Below, one piece after another: positions 35,909 to 45,487 of a stretch of DNA of 64,000 bases. Source of the DNA: G963422595 sp963422595. Its GTDB lineage: Bacteria > Pseudomonadota > Gammaproteobacteria > UBA4575. The stretch is from NCBI GenBank assembly GCA_963422595.1, contig OY730298.1, positions 620,001 to 684,000 on the forward strand, in the 5' to 3' direction. The notes under the pieces are model-generated. The model was not told the origin of the DNA, made no database searches, and worked only from the letters and a program-made list of their open reading frames with translations. The first letter of the stretch is position 1. Each line of letters begins with the position of its first letter. The translations under genes and the position numbers were made by a program.

Positions 35909-36664
35909 TCAGGCGTTTACATCGCAACCGACAAAATTTCTACGTGCCAGCCGTGCGGCCTCCATAACCGAAAACGAACCTGCTGCCGGGTCAATAACTA
36001 TATCCTCCTCATTACTAACGGCCGCAATCAATTCACGTTGCAGCTCTAAGGGCTTTCTATGGGGACTCTTATCGCCATTGGCCACCAGTTTTTCATCCCA
36101 GACATCCGGTATGTTATGCACTTTCCACGCACCTTTCGCCCGGCGCGGTGGTTTTTGCAAAACCATCAAATACTCACTCACTCGTCTGCTGCGATATCCC
36201 ATACCCATGCGCCGTTTATTCCAAACTATCATATCAACTACATCAAAGCTGGAGTCGTCAAGCCACGCTGAAAATCCCTGGCACAGATGAAACTTATCAA
36301 TCCACAGGAATAAATGCCCTGATGGAATAAGTACAGTATTGATACCACTAATAAACTCCCCGATAACCTGTTCACTCATCTGCGGAAGAGAGCAGCGACG
36401 CTTACCTCTTTCTTTGCCCTCATTGCCGTAGCCCATTTTATTCAGGACGCCGCGGTATTGCGGATCAAAGAACGCCACCGCGAACGATGCAGCCGGCAGC
36501 AGGGACAAAAATTGCAGGCCATCCATCTGCACACGCCTGTTTAGCGGTAAACTTTTCGGCAGAGAAATATCAGGTGCCTTGATAGTTCGGTGCGCCCCAA
36601 ACACGCTGGCGGTAGCCTTACTGAAGGTATCTGGTATTGCAGTAAAGTTATCCGTTCCCGGCAT
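35909..36664 (-). CDS. Site-specific DNA methyltransferase (N4/N6 amino type), orphan
   Basis: The 251-residue protein has the catalytic motif IV as AFFDPQYRG (a DPxY variant), VIGEFISGINTVLIPSGHLFL, and the motif I-like VIDPAAGSFS near the C-terminus, so IV precedes I (beta-class order). WNKRRMGMGYRSRRVSEYLMVL and KSPHRKPLEL are frequent in phage- or island-borne methylases. No cognate nuclease is adjacent, so it is an orphan methylase that may act in regulation or protection. Confidence 0.82.
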   Translation of the reverse strand: MPGTDNFTAIPDTFSKATASVFGAHRTIKAPDISLPKSLPLNRRVQMDGLQFLSLLPAASFAVAFFDPQYRGVLNKMGYGNEGKERGKRRCSLPQMSEQVIGEFISGINTVLIPSGHLFLWIDKFHLCQGFSAWLDDSSFDVVDMIVWNKRRMGMGYRSRRVSEYLMVLQKPPRRAKGAWKVHNIPDVWDEKLVANGDKSPHRKPLELQRELIAAVSNEEDIVIDPAAGSFSVMEAARLARRNFVGCDVNA

Positions 36665-36832
36665 TGGTATCCCTTTATGATTCTGTGGCGATACAGGTTA
36701 GAGCCGCCTGATTTACTGGTACGGGTGTATCAAAGTCTCCGCGATTATACCTGGTTACAAACCTGTTAGCTGCCACCATACGGGCATACCGACGCACCCC
36801 GATTTATAAGGAACAACGATCATTGCTCCTTA

Positions 36833-37036
36833 ATGCTGGCGGACCGTGTGTCAGGCAATCTTGACATAAATTCCCACGCAGACATAACATGTGGTTTGCG
36901 CATGGGTAAACTCTGCTTCATGGTTAACCTTGATAACCCCCGGTTACAAACGGAAATAAACAAATATATTTCAATTAAATCAACTGGTTACAATTATTTT
37001 GGTCAGAATCACATATTACTGGAAAAACTGCCCTGA
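36833..37036 (+). CDS. Doubtful small ORF overlapping the next start
   Basis: 67 codons whose stop overlaps the next gene's ATG (TGATG). The composition is plausible but the start lacks a ribosome site and no motif is seen. It may be only an upstream leader. Confidence 0.25.
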   Translation: MLADRVSGNLDINSHADITCGLRMGKLCFMVNLDNPRLQTEINKYISIKSTGYNYFGQNHILLEKLP

Positions 37037-37746
37037 TGGTTGAGAAATTTGATCCTCGGCAACGGCCGCTTGCCGACACCATCAGCGCCACGCAATCTGT
37101 TGATGAACGTGCCTGGTTTGAGAATGAACTGGTCAGACACCGGCAGAAACTAAGACATTTACCAACCCAGTCAGGCAACCTTGAGCGCGCGCGCATCGAG
37201 CTTGAAATCGCGCAAGCGTTAATCGGCTTAAGCCGCCAGCGGGAAGGTTGGGATAGCGCGCGTCCACTGGTAGAACTATTTATCGCAGAACAAAAATTCG
37301 AGCACGCGGTGCAGGCCTGCCAGGTACTATATCGGGCCGATCAAAAACTATCGATTGCCGCGCTTGGGCAAGGTTGCTGGTTAGCGGTTACCTACCCCAT
37401 AGACCCGAATTTATCGGTGGAAATGCTGCACAACATTGTGGACGAAACCCCGGATCAATCCGATGGCGCCGCCGTTGCGGCTATGGCGGCGCACTACATT
37501 GCGGATACGCGCGCGCGCGCGCAGCATAAAAACCTGACCTTTCTCACCATGCAAGTGCTCGCCAAAGTCGCGAAGCGTCATCGCAATATTGAAGACGAAG
37601 AATCCATAAAAATCTGGGTTGAGATTCTCGAACTTAACGACATTGACAAACTATTCGCGCGCCTGGCCAGAATTCTTGATGTAATGACGGGTGATGAATG
37701 GTGGTTTGACAAAGATCAACTACGTGCGCAACTGCCCGTCAATTAA
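37036..37746 (+). CDS. Conserved-looking hypothetical protein (236 aa)
   Basis: All-helical, with TPR-like repeats of alternating hydrophobic helices (IELEIAQALIGLSRQREGWD, FIAEQKFEHAVQACQVLYRAD, AAMAAHYIADTRAR). No catalytic motif. Clean start MVEKFDPRQRP and end QLPVN. Function unknown; lies between two DNA-methyltransferase genes but its codon use is similar to the housekeeping genes. Confidence 0.65.
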   Translation: MVEKFDPRQRPLADTISATQSVDERAWFENELVRHRQKLRHLPTQSGNLERARIELEIAQALIGLSRQREGWDSARPLVELFIAEQKFEHAVQACQVLYRADQKLSIAALGQGCWLAVTYPIDPNLSVEMLHNIVDETPDQSDGAAVAAMAAHYIADTRARAQHKNLTFLTMQVLAKVAKRHRNIEDEESIKIWVEILELNDIDKLFARLARILDVMTGDEWWFDKDQLRAQLPVN

Positions 37747-37793
37747 ATACAATCAACCCCCGTAGGGGACAGCCCGGTGCCTGTCCACACAAA

Positions 37794-37965
37794 CTTAATT
37801 ATCTGTAAATCCTGGTCCATCCATATTTATATTCTTTCGTTGTTTCTGTAGGCTGCACGGTGCGTTAGTGCGCTATTGCCTGCGCCTTTGAAGTCATCAA
37901 TGATCCGGGTAGTGGGTTTTCAGACGGTACACGAAAAGGCCATGATAATTACCCATGACGTGTAA
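37794..37965. repeat. Dispersed intergenic repeat, copy B (left flank of the R-M pair)
   Basis: Carries CTGTAAATCCTGGTCCATCC and, near its end, ACGAAAAGGCCATGATAATTACCC, which match parts of copy A and copy C. It lies directly next to the 3' end of the restriction gene. Confidence 0.55.
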
Positions 37966-37973
37966 CAGCATAT

Positions 37974-38868
37974 TCATTCACGATACATCTGTTTTATCAG
38001 GTTTATAAGTTCCGACAAACCAGAAAATGCAAAGCAATAATCACACTCCTCAAATATTTTACGCAGGTCATTTTTTCTGGCCAACCAGCCTCCGCCATCT
38101 ATTACATTTATTAACTTTACCGAATTTTCAATATTACGACCACGCATTCTTCTATTGTATTTTTGAACCTCCTCATACATCAGTGCCTGCTCATTTGCAC
38201 GGCTACTCTGGGATGACGACGTAGTAAGTGAATAAGAACACATAATAAGAATCTGCGGGGATGCAGTTCCGGGGTATTGCCACGTCTACTTCCTTATTGT
38301 TTACGAGTTCTACTGGCCCTTTCTGGCAATCAATTCCAATATTCTGTAATTCAGATACAATGCTTCGCTCAATTGCATGCCCATTATCCACGGCATATTT
38401 TGACTGCATAGCGTTCCTTACTACGGCTTGCAGATAGTCTTTATCCTGTAGCAGCTTTATCCAGTCTTTTGGCAAATAGAAACTCCTTCTGATAAATTCA
38501 GGTATAAAGACTTTTTCATTCTTTGGATCTATAAGGAAGGCAGCAATTCTTCTTCTGGTTTCTTCATCACTGTTAATCCTGCGCCACCTTTTGTTTGGGT
38601 AAATAGCATCGAAAACACGTTTTAATCTTTCTAACGAACCACCAGAAAATCCAATTATTATTTTTAACCGGTCTTCCGTATCCGACCCTAAATAATCAGT
38701 CAATACATCAACTGGCGGACGCGCTCCATTTTCAGCTTTTGAAAGCAGAGTTTTAGATACCAATTTCTCTATATCCTGTTGTATTAAATCCTCCACCTTT
38801 GGAACGTTGATAAAAATCCTCATAGCAGATATTAGTGCATCGAGTGTTACCTTCTTCGTATCATTCAT
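37974..38868 (-). pseudogene. Type II restriction endonuclease, frameshifted
   Basis: The first frame (from ATG 38868) gives 221 residues up to NKEVDVAIPRNCIPADSYYV, then runs into a non-matching tail and a stop at 38203. The natural continuation, CSYSLTTSSSQSSRANEQAL and ending LINLIKQMYRE, is in the other frame (37974-38243). A single indel near 38235 thus splits the gene. The part VDVAIP with the preceding E-rich helix is the PD-(D/E)xK core, typical of type II nucleases paired with beta-class methylases. It starts 10 bp after the methylase gene. Could be a sequencing error; if real, the pair is now a methylase only. Confidence 0.72.
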
Positions 38869-38878
38869 TTGATCAGGT

Positions 38879-39829
38879 CTATATCACGTATCGAAACAAC
38901 TTTTTTAAGTGAACAGAACAATATATACCTTCGTGTTTTACTGGTTTGGCCTCATTCAGCTTCTTACCGGACGCAAGCCAATAACCCCTGTCAATTTCTG
39001 CTCCGATATATCTCCTCCCCATCTGTTTTGTTGCTACCGCGGCAGAACCGCCACCGCAAAAAGGATCAACAACAATATCGTTTTCGTCTGTCGTCATTAA
39101 AATCATGCGCTCAATCAAATGCACCGGAAGCTGGCACGGGTGATCATCGATTCTTTTAGATGCGTGTCGTACCCTGTGAATATCTGACCATACGTCACTT
39201 ATCTGATAACCGAAGCGATGGCGTAAATGCTCTTTGCCGCCATAATCTTTAATGTAGCCTTTACAAATCCGGCAAGTCTTATGTGGGGCGCGCACGTCAT
39301 AGAACTTGCTGTTCCTGGTTTTGGAATAAAACAGAATCCCATAATGAGAAGGTTGCAGCGTTTTCCCGAGAGGTTTGCCATTAGAGTCCCATGCTATCCA
39401 GTGCCTGAACTCGGCAATTTCATTGAGGATAGAAGCTGTATGAACCAGCAATCTGGGTATATTGTATACAAATATACTCCCATCCGGTCTTAGTACTCTA
39501 CAGGCTTGCTCTATCCATTGCTCTGTCCAACTTATATACTTTCTGAAGGGCAGGTGATCTTTATAAGAAGAGTATTTTTTATCAAGATTAAAAGGTGGGT
39601 CAGCAAACACCATATTCACTGAATCAGTGGGCATAGACGCCATTAACTCTATGCAGTCAATGTTATGCACCTTGTTTGTTAATGCATGCAATTCACTATT
39701 TTCAGCATGGATATTTACACGCTTGGAATCATGCTCCGGCATACATTCCGGGCGGTCATCAAAACTGAGTTGATCGGCGGCAGGTTTCATGAAATACGGT
39801 ACATTTTCTCTTTTTTGCCGGATACTCAT
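38879..39829 (-). CDS. Type II DNA methyltransferase (adenine/N4-cytosine, beta class)
   Basis: The 316-residue protein has motif IV FADPPFNLDKKYSSY (about residues 80-95) upstream of motif I VVDPFCGGGSAAVATKQM, so beta-class order. A CRICKGY cysteine pair suggests a small zinc element in the target-recognition part. It forms an operon with the frameshifted nuclease immediately downstream. Confidence 0.88.
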   Translation of the reverse strand: MSIRQKRENVPYFMKPAADQLSFDDRPECMPEHDSKRVNIHAENSELHALTNKVHNIDCIELMASMPTDSVNMVFADPPFNLDKKYSSYKDHLPFRKYISWTEQWIEQACRVLRPDGSIFVYNIPRLLVHTASILNEIAEFRHWIAWDSNGKPLGKTLQPSHYGILFYSKTRNSKFYDVRAPHKTCRICKGYIKDYGGKEHLRHRFGYQISDVWSDIHRVRHASKRIDDHPCQLPVHLIERMILMTTDENDIVVDPFCGGGSAAVATKQMGRRYIGAEIDRGYWLASGKKLNEAKPVKHEGIYCSVHLKKLFRYVI

Positions 39830-39884
39830 AATAATACCTTAACAAGGAAACCAACCCCGTAACAATGTGAAATAAAGAATACGC

Positions 39885-40010
39885 ACGTGGATATACAGAA
39901 TACAAAGAAACTGTACGATGCACCGACACATTCGATTATTCTTGTGCCCCTGAAGCTATCAATATAATTACCCATCTAACCTGTAAATCATGTCCATCCA
40001 TGTAAATTTA
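39885..40010. repeat. Dispersed intergenic repeat, copy C (right flank of the R-M pair)
   Basis: Holds ACAAAGAAACTGTACGATGC, ACACATTCGATTATTCTTGT and CTGTAAATCATGTCCATCCATG, matching copy A (32,788-32,830) and copy B (37,803-37,822) in the same orientation. The remaining part of the gap 39830-40307 has no gene; it includes the upstream region of the molybdoenzyme. Confidence 0.55.
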
Positions 40011-40307
40011 AAGGTAGTCTCCCTTAAAAAGCCTGACCGATCCGCTCCCAAGCGGTCAAATTTGTTATTTTTTATACCCCGGTTTTGCCGTCTTTAGCAC
40101 CGGCTTATGTTGTAGAGCGTAAAGGCTAGTAGTAATATTCACCTACAGGAAAGCGACTTATACATTAAAACAGGCAGCTGGCTGATTATAGACGCGAACC
40201 AGACAGGCAGGAGGCACTGCATTATTGCTGTTCATGAACAAACCAACGCTTTCTTAAAGGTTACATCTATACACTCTACTCACTGAGTGGTAGCGGAGGA
40301 TTACACT

Positions 40308-42602
40308 ATGCAAATTGACAAAATTAAAGCCCCTGAAGGGCACTCCATTCACCATGTTACGTGCCCGCATGATTGTCCCGACTCGTGCTCCATGCTGGTT
40401 ACGCGCGATGACCGTAGCGGCAAGGCAGTGCGCGTGCAAGGGGATCCCACGCATCCGATTACGCGCGGCTACCTGTGTAACAAGGTGAACCACTATCTTG
40501 ACCTGGTCTACAATGAAAATCGCGTGCTCTATCCGCACAAGCGCGTCGGGCCAAAGGGTCTGGGCGCCAAATTTGAACGCATTAGCTGGGACCAGGCCCT
40601 GGAAACCATCACCGACAACTTCAAAAGTGTTATTCAGGAATACGGCAGCGAGGCCGTACAGCCATACTCATATTCCGGCACCATGGGCATGGTCGGTTAC
40701 TGGACCATGGACTATCGTTTCTGGAACAAAATGCAAGCTGCGGGATTGGTACAATCTATCTGCATTTATGCCGCAATGTGGGCTGGGTTACACACCTATG
40801 GTCTGGCGCATCCCAACATGTCGGTGCATGAAGCTGCCAAAGAAGCCGACCTCATGATCTTATGGGGTGCCAATTTAGTAAGTACCGGGGTGCACGCCAT
40901 TCCCTTCATTCGCGAAGCCAAAGAACGCGGTATGAAACTTATCGTCATCGATCCTCGCGTTACACGCACCACCATGATGGCAGATTGGCACATACAACCG
41001 AGACCTGGAACCGATGCTGCGCTGGCGTTAGGGATGATGAAGATAATCGTAGACAAGGGACTGCACGACGTTGACTTCCTGAAACAGCAAACTAACGGCT
41101 GGGAAGCGTTACTTGAGACCAAACTGCCGGACTACCCGGTAGACAAAGTTGCCAGGATCACCGGGGTATCCGCGGCCGACGTTGAAAAGCTGGCTTTAGA
41201 ATACGCCTCCACCAAAAAATCATTTATTCGCGCAAATTACGGCTTAAACCGTCATCAAAATGCCGGTCAGATGTGCCGCTCGGTATTAATTCTTCCCTGC
41301 ATCACGGGTGCCTGGCGCGAGCCTTGCGGGGGTGCCTGTTTTGGCAATCTGGAAGAAATGTGGCTGCGCTGGGACATGGACAAACTACATCGCACCGATC
41401 TTGGTAAACGCAAGCGGAAAATCAACATGGTACAAATTGGTCGTGCGCTGGCCGATGATATTGACGCCGATGGCAACAAAATGGATCCGCCGATTAAAAG
41501 CATCTTCATCTACGACTCAGATCCCGCCAACTGCGCGCCCAATTCCAACAACGTGCGCAAGGGACTGATGCGTGATGATCTGTTCGTAGCCGTGCACGAG
41601 ACATTTTGGACCGATACCTGCCAGTATGCCGACATTGTAATTCCCGCGGACACACAATTAGAGCGCACCGATCTGGTAGCCACCTATGGCAACTGGTACT
41701 TCACCATGAACAAACCCGTGATCGAACCGCTTGGAGAAAGCGTGCGCAACTCCGAGTTATTCCGCATGCTGGCCAACAAAATGGGCTACGTTGAAGAAGG
41801 TGACAACGCCTTTACGCAGACCGACGAGGAAATCATTCGTGACATCATGTTTGACGAAGGCAAACACAACCCCTTAATGGAAGGCATAACCTACGAAGAC
41901 ATTCAAAAGAACGGCTTTGTGCGTGCCAACACCGGCTCGGAGAAAAGAAACTTTCTGAAGAATGGCTGGCCGACGCCATCCGGAAAAATTGATATATGGT
42001 GTGAGGCACTAAAAGAAGAAGGCGTCGACCCGTTACCTGCCTACGTGCCGGAGATAGAAGGTCAGGAAGATCCAAAGCGCAGTCAATATCCGCTACAAGT
42101 GCTGAGTAGTGCCACCCACTACTTTATTGGAGACTCGTTTCAATCGGTGCCACGGTTACAGGCGATGATGTCCCGTCCGACGGTTGAGCTCAACAAGGCG
42201 GACGCCTTTTCGCGCAACATTGAAGATGGAGATTTATGTCGTATGTACAATGATCGTGGTGAAACCTACGCTTACGCAATCATTATTGACGGCATGTTAC
42301 CTGGTGTTTGCTCCACGCAAAAACAGATTAAAGGCAGTAATACGCCCAGTGGCATAAACATCAATGCGTTGAATTCTGAAATGCTGACCGACTTTGGCAC
42401 CAGTCCCACCTTTTACTCCTGTCTGGCGCAAGTTGAGAAAGCCAGTGAAGCCATGCGGAAGCAGGCCTTACTAAAAGAATGGGGTGGCAGGCAAGGCTAC
42501 ATTAAAAAGTGGCGCGAAGACCCTCGCAATCAGGAAGTTAAGGCGACCGATGCAGAGATTTTGGCGTTCGCTGAAGAACAACATCCAGGTATCTTCAGCT
42601 AG
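40308..42602 (+). CDS. Molybdopterin oxidoreductase (DMSO reductase superfamily) catalytic subunit
   Basis: The 764-residue protein has an N-terminal [4Fe-4S] site CPHDCPDSCSMLV ... GYLCNKV and the pterin-binding regions LILWGANLVSTG, VIDPRVTRTTMMADWHIQ, RPGTDAALALGMM and FIYDSDPANCAPN. No twin-arginine signal precedes the cluster, so it is cytoplasmic. The metal ligand residue cannot be fixed; ICIYAAMWAG is in the expected region and lacks an obvious Cys/Sec/Ser/Asp alignment. The ATG at 40308 has GGAGG upstream. Followed by a flavin/ferredoxin reductase gene; the pair probably couples a redox substrate to NAD(P)H. Substrate unknown. Confidence 0.85.
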   Translation: MQIDKIKAPEGHSIHHVTCPHDCPDSCSMLVTRDDRSGKAVRVQGDPTHPITRGYLCNKVNHYLDLVYNENRVLYPHKRVGPKGLGAKFERISWDQALETITDNFKSVIQEYGSEAVQPYSYSGTMGMVGYWTMDYRFWNKMQAAGLVQSICIYAAMWAGLHTYGLAHPNMSVHEAAKEADLMILWGANLVSTGVHAIPFIREAKERGMKLIVIDPRVTRTTMMADWHIQPRPGTDAALALGMMKIIVDKGLHDVDFLKQQTNGWEALLETKLPDYPVDKVARITGVSAADVEKLALEYASTKKSFIRANYGLNRHQNAGQMCRSVLILPCITGAWREPCGGACFGNLEEMWLRWDMDKLHRTDLGKRKRKINMVQIGRALADDIDADGNKMDPPIKSIFIYDSDPANCAPNSNNVRKGLMRDDLFVAVHETFWTDTCQYADIVIPADTQLERTDLVATYGNWYFTMNKPVIEPLGESVRNSELFRMLANKMGYVEEGDNAFTQTDEEIIRDIMFDEGKHNPLMEGITYEDIQKNGFVRANTGSEKRNFLKNGWPTPSGKIDIWCEALKEEGVDPLPAYVPEIEGQEDPKRSQYPLQVLSSATHYFIGDSFQSVPRLQAMMSRPTVELNKADAFSRNIEDGDLCRMYNDRGETYAYAIIIDGMLPGVCSTQKQIKGSNTPSGININALNSEMLTDFGTSPTFYSCLAQVEKASEAMRKQALLKEWGGRQGYIKKWREDPRNQEVKATDAEILAFAEEQHPGIFS

Positions 42603-42646
42603 CCTGTTATCGGCCACAGACAAACATAATGAGGAGTGAGCAACAG

Positions 42647-43774
42647 ATGATAGCGGCACACAAAAACTTTCACGATCCACTGGATCAATACATCAGAAAG
42701 TTACCAGAGCCTGATAGAGACATTAACTGTAGTCGCGTCAGGATCAACAAAGGGATAATTACGGCCATAAACAAACTCACTTATGACACCTTTGAAATCG
42801 TCATCAAGTGTGACGCAGGCACTCCGCCCTTAACCGCCATTGCCGGTCAATATGGCGCGATAAAAGTGCCCGGCGTCAAAAAGCCGCGCTCCTACTCTTT
42901 TGCCAAAGACCCGGATGACGAAAGCCCCGGCGAACACACCTTTTTTATCCGTCTTGTGCATGGTGGTAAATTATCCGGTTGGTTAGCGGAACGCGATCGC
43001 ACTGGTGAACAGGTAGAGCTAGCCGGCCCGTTAGGCAGTTTTCAATTAGACGCCTCCAGTAAAACCATGGTATGTATCGCTGGTGGCAGCGGCATGAGCG
43101 CCATTAAAGCCATTGTTGAACGTGCCTGCAACCTGCAAGCGCAGCGGGATTGCTATTTCTTTTACGGTGCACGCGCGCAGCAAGACCTGTATTGTCAGCG
43201 GCAAATGCAAACTGTGAAAGATCGCTGGCATCAGGACTTCACATTCCGGTTTATTCCGGTTTTATCGGAAGAAGCCGACGATAGTGACTGGACTGGGCCG
43301 CGTGGTTTTGTCACCGAATACTTCAAACAGGAATTTCTCGATAAAGGAAAAGTCCAAATCGGTGCTATCAAAAGTTATTTTTGTGGGCCTCCCCCGATGA
43401 TCGATCATGGCATCAAAGTGTTAAGCCAGGCAGGGCTAAAAGAGCAGGACATCTACTACGACAAATTTGAAGACTCCAGTTCTCCGGCGCCGGTGGTAGA
43501 CAACACCAAGTGCGTGCTTTGTGATGAATGCTTATTCGTAAAGCCGGTAAAAAACTGCATTGTTGAAGCCACCAATTTTAAGCTTAATGGCACTGATGGC
43601 GTGGCCTCGTTTGAGCGCATACGGCCGGCCCATACCTCCGGGCTATACTACAACTCTCTATACATTGACGAAAATGAATGTATACGCTGTTTTGCCTGTG
43701 TGGATGCCTGCCCACATGAAGCCATCTCCGTGGGCTACGACAAGATCCCCAAAACCCTCAGGAAATACACCTAG
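42647..43774 (+). CDS. FAD/NAD(P)H reductase fused to a C-terminal dicluster ferredoxin
   Basis: The N-terminal part is a ferredoxin-reductase module: FAD motif RSYSFA, GGKLSGWLAE, NAD(P) motif AGGSGMSAIKAI and CGPPPMID. The C-terminal ~90 residues are a two-cluster ferredoxin: canonical CIRCFACVDACP and an unusual first motif CVLCDECLFVKPVKNC (Cys-x2-Cys-x2-Cys-x8-Cys, no following Pro). Start ATG 42647 has GAGGAG 10 nt upstream. It lies 44 bp after the molybdoenzyme gene and is its likely electron partner. Confidence 0.87.
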   Translation: MIAAHKNFHDPLDQYIRKLPEPDRDINCSRVRINKGIITAINKLTYDTFEIVIKCDAGTPPLTAIAGQYGAIKVPGVKKPRSYSFAKDPDDESPGEHTFFIRLVHGGKLSGWLAERDRTGEQVELAGPLGSFQLDASSKTMVCIAGGSGMSAIKAIVERACNLQAQRDCYFFYGARAQQDLYCQRQMQTVKDRWHQDFTFRFIPVLSEEADDSDWTGPRGFVTEYFKQEFLDKGKVQIGAIKSYFCGPPPMIDHGIKVLSQAGLKEQDIYYDKFEDSSSPAPVVDNTKCVLCDECLFVKPVKNCIVEATNFKLNGTDGVASFERIRPAHTSGLYYNSLYIDENECIRCFACVDACPHEAISVGYDKIPKTLRKYT

Positions 43775-43871
43775 AGGAGTATACCTTGCCGGGACCAAAG
43801 CTGTCGTGGGGTTGTCCTGTAAACCATTGCCCGACTGCTGCCCGGCAAAAAACTTACTGGAGACTTACCAC

Positions 43872-44915
43872 ATGAACGCAAGAGCAATGTTAACGGCATT
43901 CGTTACCATCACGTTGGCGACGTTATTAGCATATTCGGGGGGCATAAACATCGGCCAGGCGGTCGCCGCCGAACAAAAAATTCACACTCCGGTGGTTGAA
44001 AAAATAGGCGAGCTTACCGATGAAGGACTGCTTACGCTGCAAGCCGAACTGAACAAACCGAAACCAGAATCCGGCAGATTTACGCGCGGGGTGTTGTGGA
44101 AGATAGAAAAGGACAAAGAACTGATTGGCTACGTATTCGGCACCATTCACATGAACAACAAGCGCGTGCATGAAGTGCGTAAACACGTTATGGAAATCTT
44201 TAACCAGATGAACAGTTTTGCCATGGAAGCCTTCCCCAGCGATCACTACTGGAACCCTTACCATGGTGGCCAAATGGTTAAAAAGGACATGATGCTGCCA
44301 CCTGGGCAAACGCTGCAACAGCTAATCGGCAAAGACCTGTACCTGCGAGTCGAGAAAGTTCTGTTAGACGTAGGGCTTACCAAAGAAACCGTGTTACACC
44401 TAAAACCCTGGGCTGCCATGCGCAGTTTCGCGGTCAAGGCCGAAAGCTCCGATGGGCTGATACTGGATTACGAGCTGCTGGACCACGCCGCGGCGCAAAG
44501 GAAAGAACTCTATCAGGTAGAAAGCATAGAAGAATTTTTAGCCACCTTTTACGCCATGCCGCAAGAAACACAAATCAAGCTGCTTGAGTTTACCGTAAAC
44601 AGCTATGCCGACATGAGGAACACCATCAACACCATGCTTGATGCCTATTTGCAGGAAGACCTGTCCAGGATGTACCAGATCAGTACCGACTTTATTCCTG
44701 ACGAACCAGAGAACGAACATTACCGCCAACTGTACCTGAAACACGTCATCAAGGACAGAAACGTCGTCATGGAGCATTACATGCGTAAGCCCATGCGCGA
44801 AAAAAAGACCTTTATTGCGGTAGGTGCTCTGCATCTTTATGGTGATCAGGGAGTTCTCGCCCTGATAGAAAAAGACGGCTATCAGGTTACGCGCGTACCG
44901 TTAGAGAAGAGTTAG
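43872..44915 (+). CDS. TraB/GumN family protein
   Basis: From ATG 43872 the protein (347 residues) has a signal peptide (MNARAMLTAFVTITLATLLA, cleaved near AVAA), the TraB/GumN motifs YVFGTIHMNN and FAMEAF, and the closing FIAVGALHLYGDQGVLALI. The family comprises predicted metal-dependent proteases (PrgY/TraB-like, TIKI). Secreted or periplasmic. Its 3' end overlaps the convergent 71-aa gene by 29 bp. Confidence 0.88.
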   Translation: MNARAMLTAFVTITLATLLAYSGGINIGQAVAAEQKIHTPVVEKIGELTDEGLLTLQAELNKPKPESGRFTRGVLWKIEKDKELIGYVFGTIHMNNKRVHEVRKHVMEIFNQMNSFAMEAFPSDHYWNPYHGGQMVKKDMMLPPGQTLQQLIGKDLYLRVEKVLLDVGLTKETVLHLKPWAAMRSFAVKAESSDGLILDYELLDHAAAQRKELYQVESIEEFLATFYAMPQETQIKLLEFTVNSYADMRNTINTMLDAYLQEDLSRMYQISTDFIPDEPENEHYRQLYLKHVIKDRNVVMEHYMRKPMREKKTFIAVGALHLYGDQGVLALIEKDGYQVTRVPLEKS

Positions 44916-45102
44916 CGTTACCTTTGCCACCTGCCTGCCCTCCCCCCGAATTAACCATCTCATGGGGAAGCCACTCCTTTTTCAAGCTGGTTTTATCGCG
45001 TTGTCGGATCGCCTTACTGGCTTTCTGATGCGCACCACCTTTACTCAACAGTGGATGGTCATGTAATGGGTTGCGGCTGCGCAGTTTTACATTCTTTGCC
45101 AT
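44887..45102 (-). CDS. Small basic hypothetical protein (71 aa)
   Basis: Preceded by AGGAG 6 nt before the ATG; sequence MAKNVKLRSRNPLHDHPLLS is Lys/Arg-rich, with a Gly/Asn/Ser tail. Probably co-transcribed with the 76-aa gene upstream (20 bp apart). No function recognised; basic composition would suit nucleic-acid binding. Confidence 0.55.
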   Translation of the reverse strand: MAKNVKLRSRNPLHDHPLLSKGGAHQKASKAIRQRDKTSLKKEWLPHEMVNSGGGQAGGKGNANSSLTVRA

Positions 45103-45122
45103 AGCATCTCCTGAACCGCTGC

Positions 45123-45353
45123 TTATGCCACCTTCGCCTTATCCGGTTTTGCGGCCAGTCTTTCCGCATGCGCCTTAATGTATGGATAAAAACGCTTCGC
45201 GCGGTCCTCATTAAGAAACACCGATGGCCCCGATTCCCTGACGGGCACCGGAAACTTAAAACCGCTTTCGGTGCGATACCACAACTTGCCGGACAGAAAA
45301 AACATGAAGCGCACGCTCTCGTTGTCCGTTACAATTTTATCTGTCTTTGTCAT
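45123..45353 (-). CDS. Small hypothetical protein (76 aa)
   Basis: Start ATG 45353 has a strong GGAGG 4 nt upstream. The sequence MTKTDKIVTDNESVRFMFFL, then KLWYRTESGFKFPVPVRE and a C-terminal alternating Lys/Ala helix, contains two beta hairpins, with no known motif. First gene of a two-gene operon with the 71-aa gene. Confidence 0.6.
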   Translation of the reverse strand: MTKTDKIVTDNESVRFMFFLSGKLWYRTESGFKFPVPVRESGPSVFLNEDRAKRFYPYIKAHAERLAAKPDKAKVA

Positions 45354-45414
45354 TACGCCTCCTGGTTGCAAAAAGTTAATAAGCCCCTCTGGTTGGGTCC
45401 TGCACGCGAGCAAC

Positions 45415-45448
45415 AAAAAACCCCGGTGCTCACGCTTCCGGGGTTTTT
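45415..45448. terminator. Bidirectional factor-independent terminator
   Basis: AAAAACCCCGG-(11 nt)-CCGGGGTTTTT gives an 11-bp stem with T-runs on both strands. A second hairpin (GGAAGGT/CACCTTCC) lies just to its right at 45460-45482. It sits between the small minus-strand operon and the ORF at 45488, and ends that ORF's transcript. Confidence 0.88.
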
Positions 45449-45487
45449 GATAAGTTCGGAAGGTGAGCTGCAACCTTCCGCGTATAG

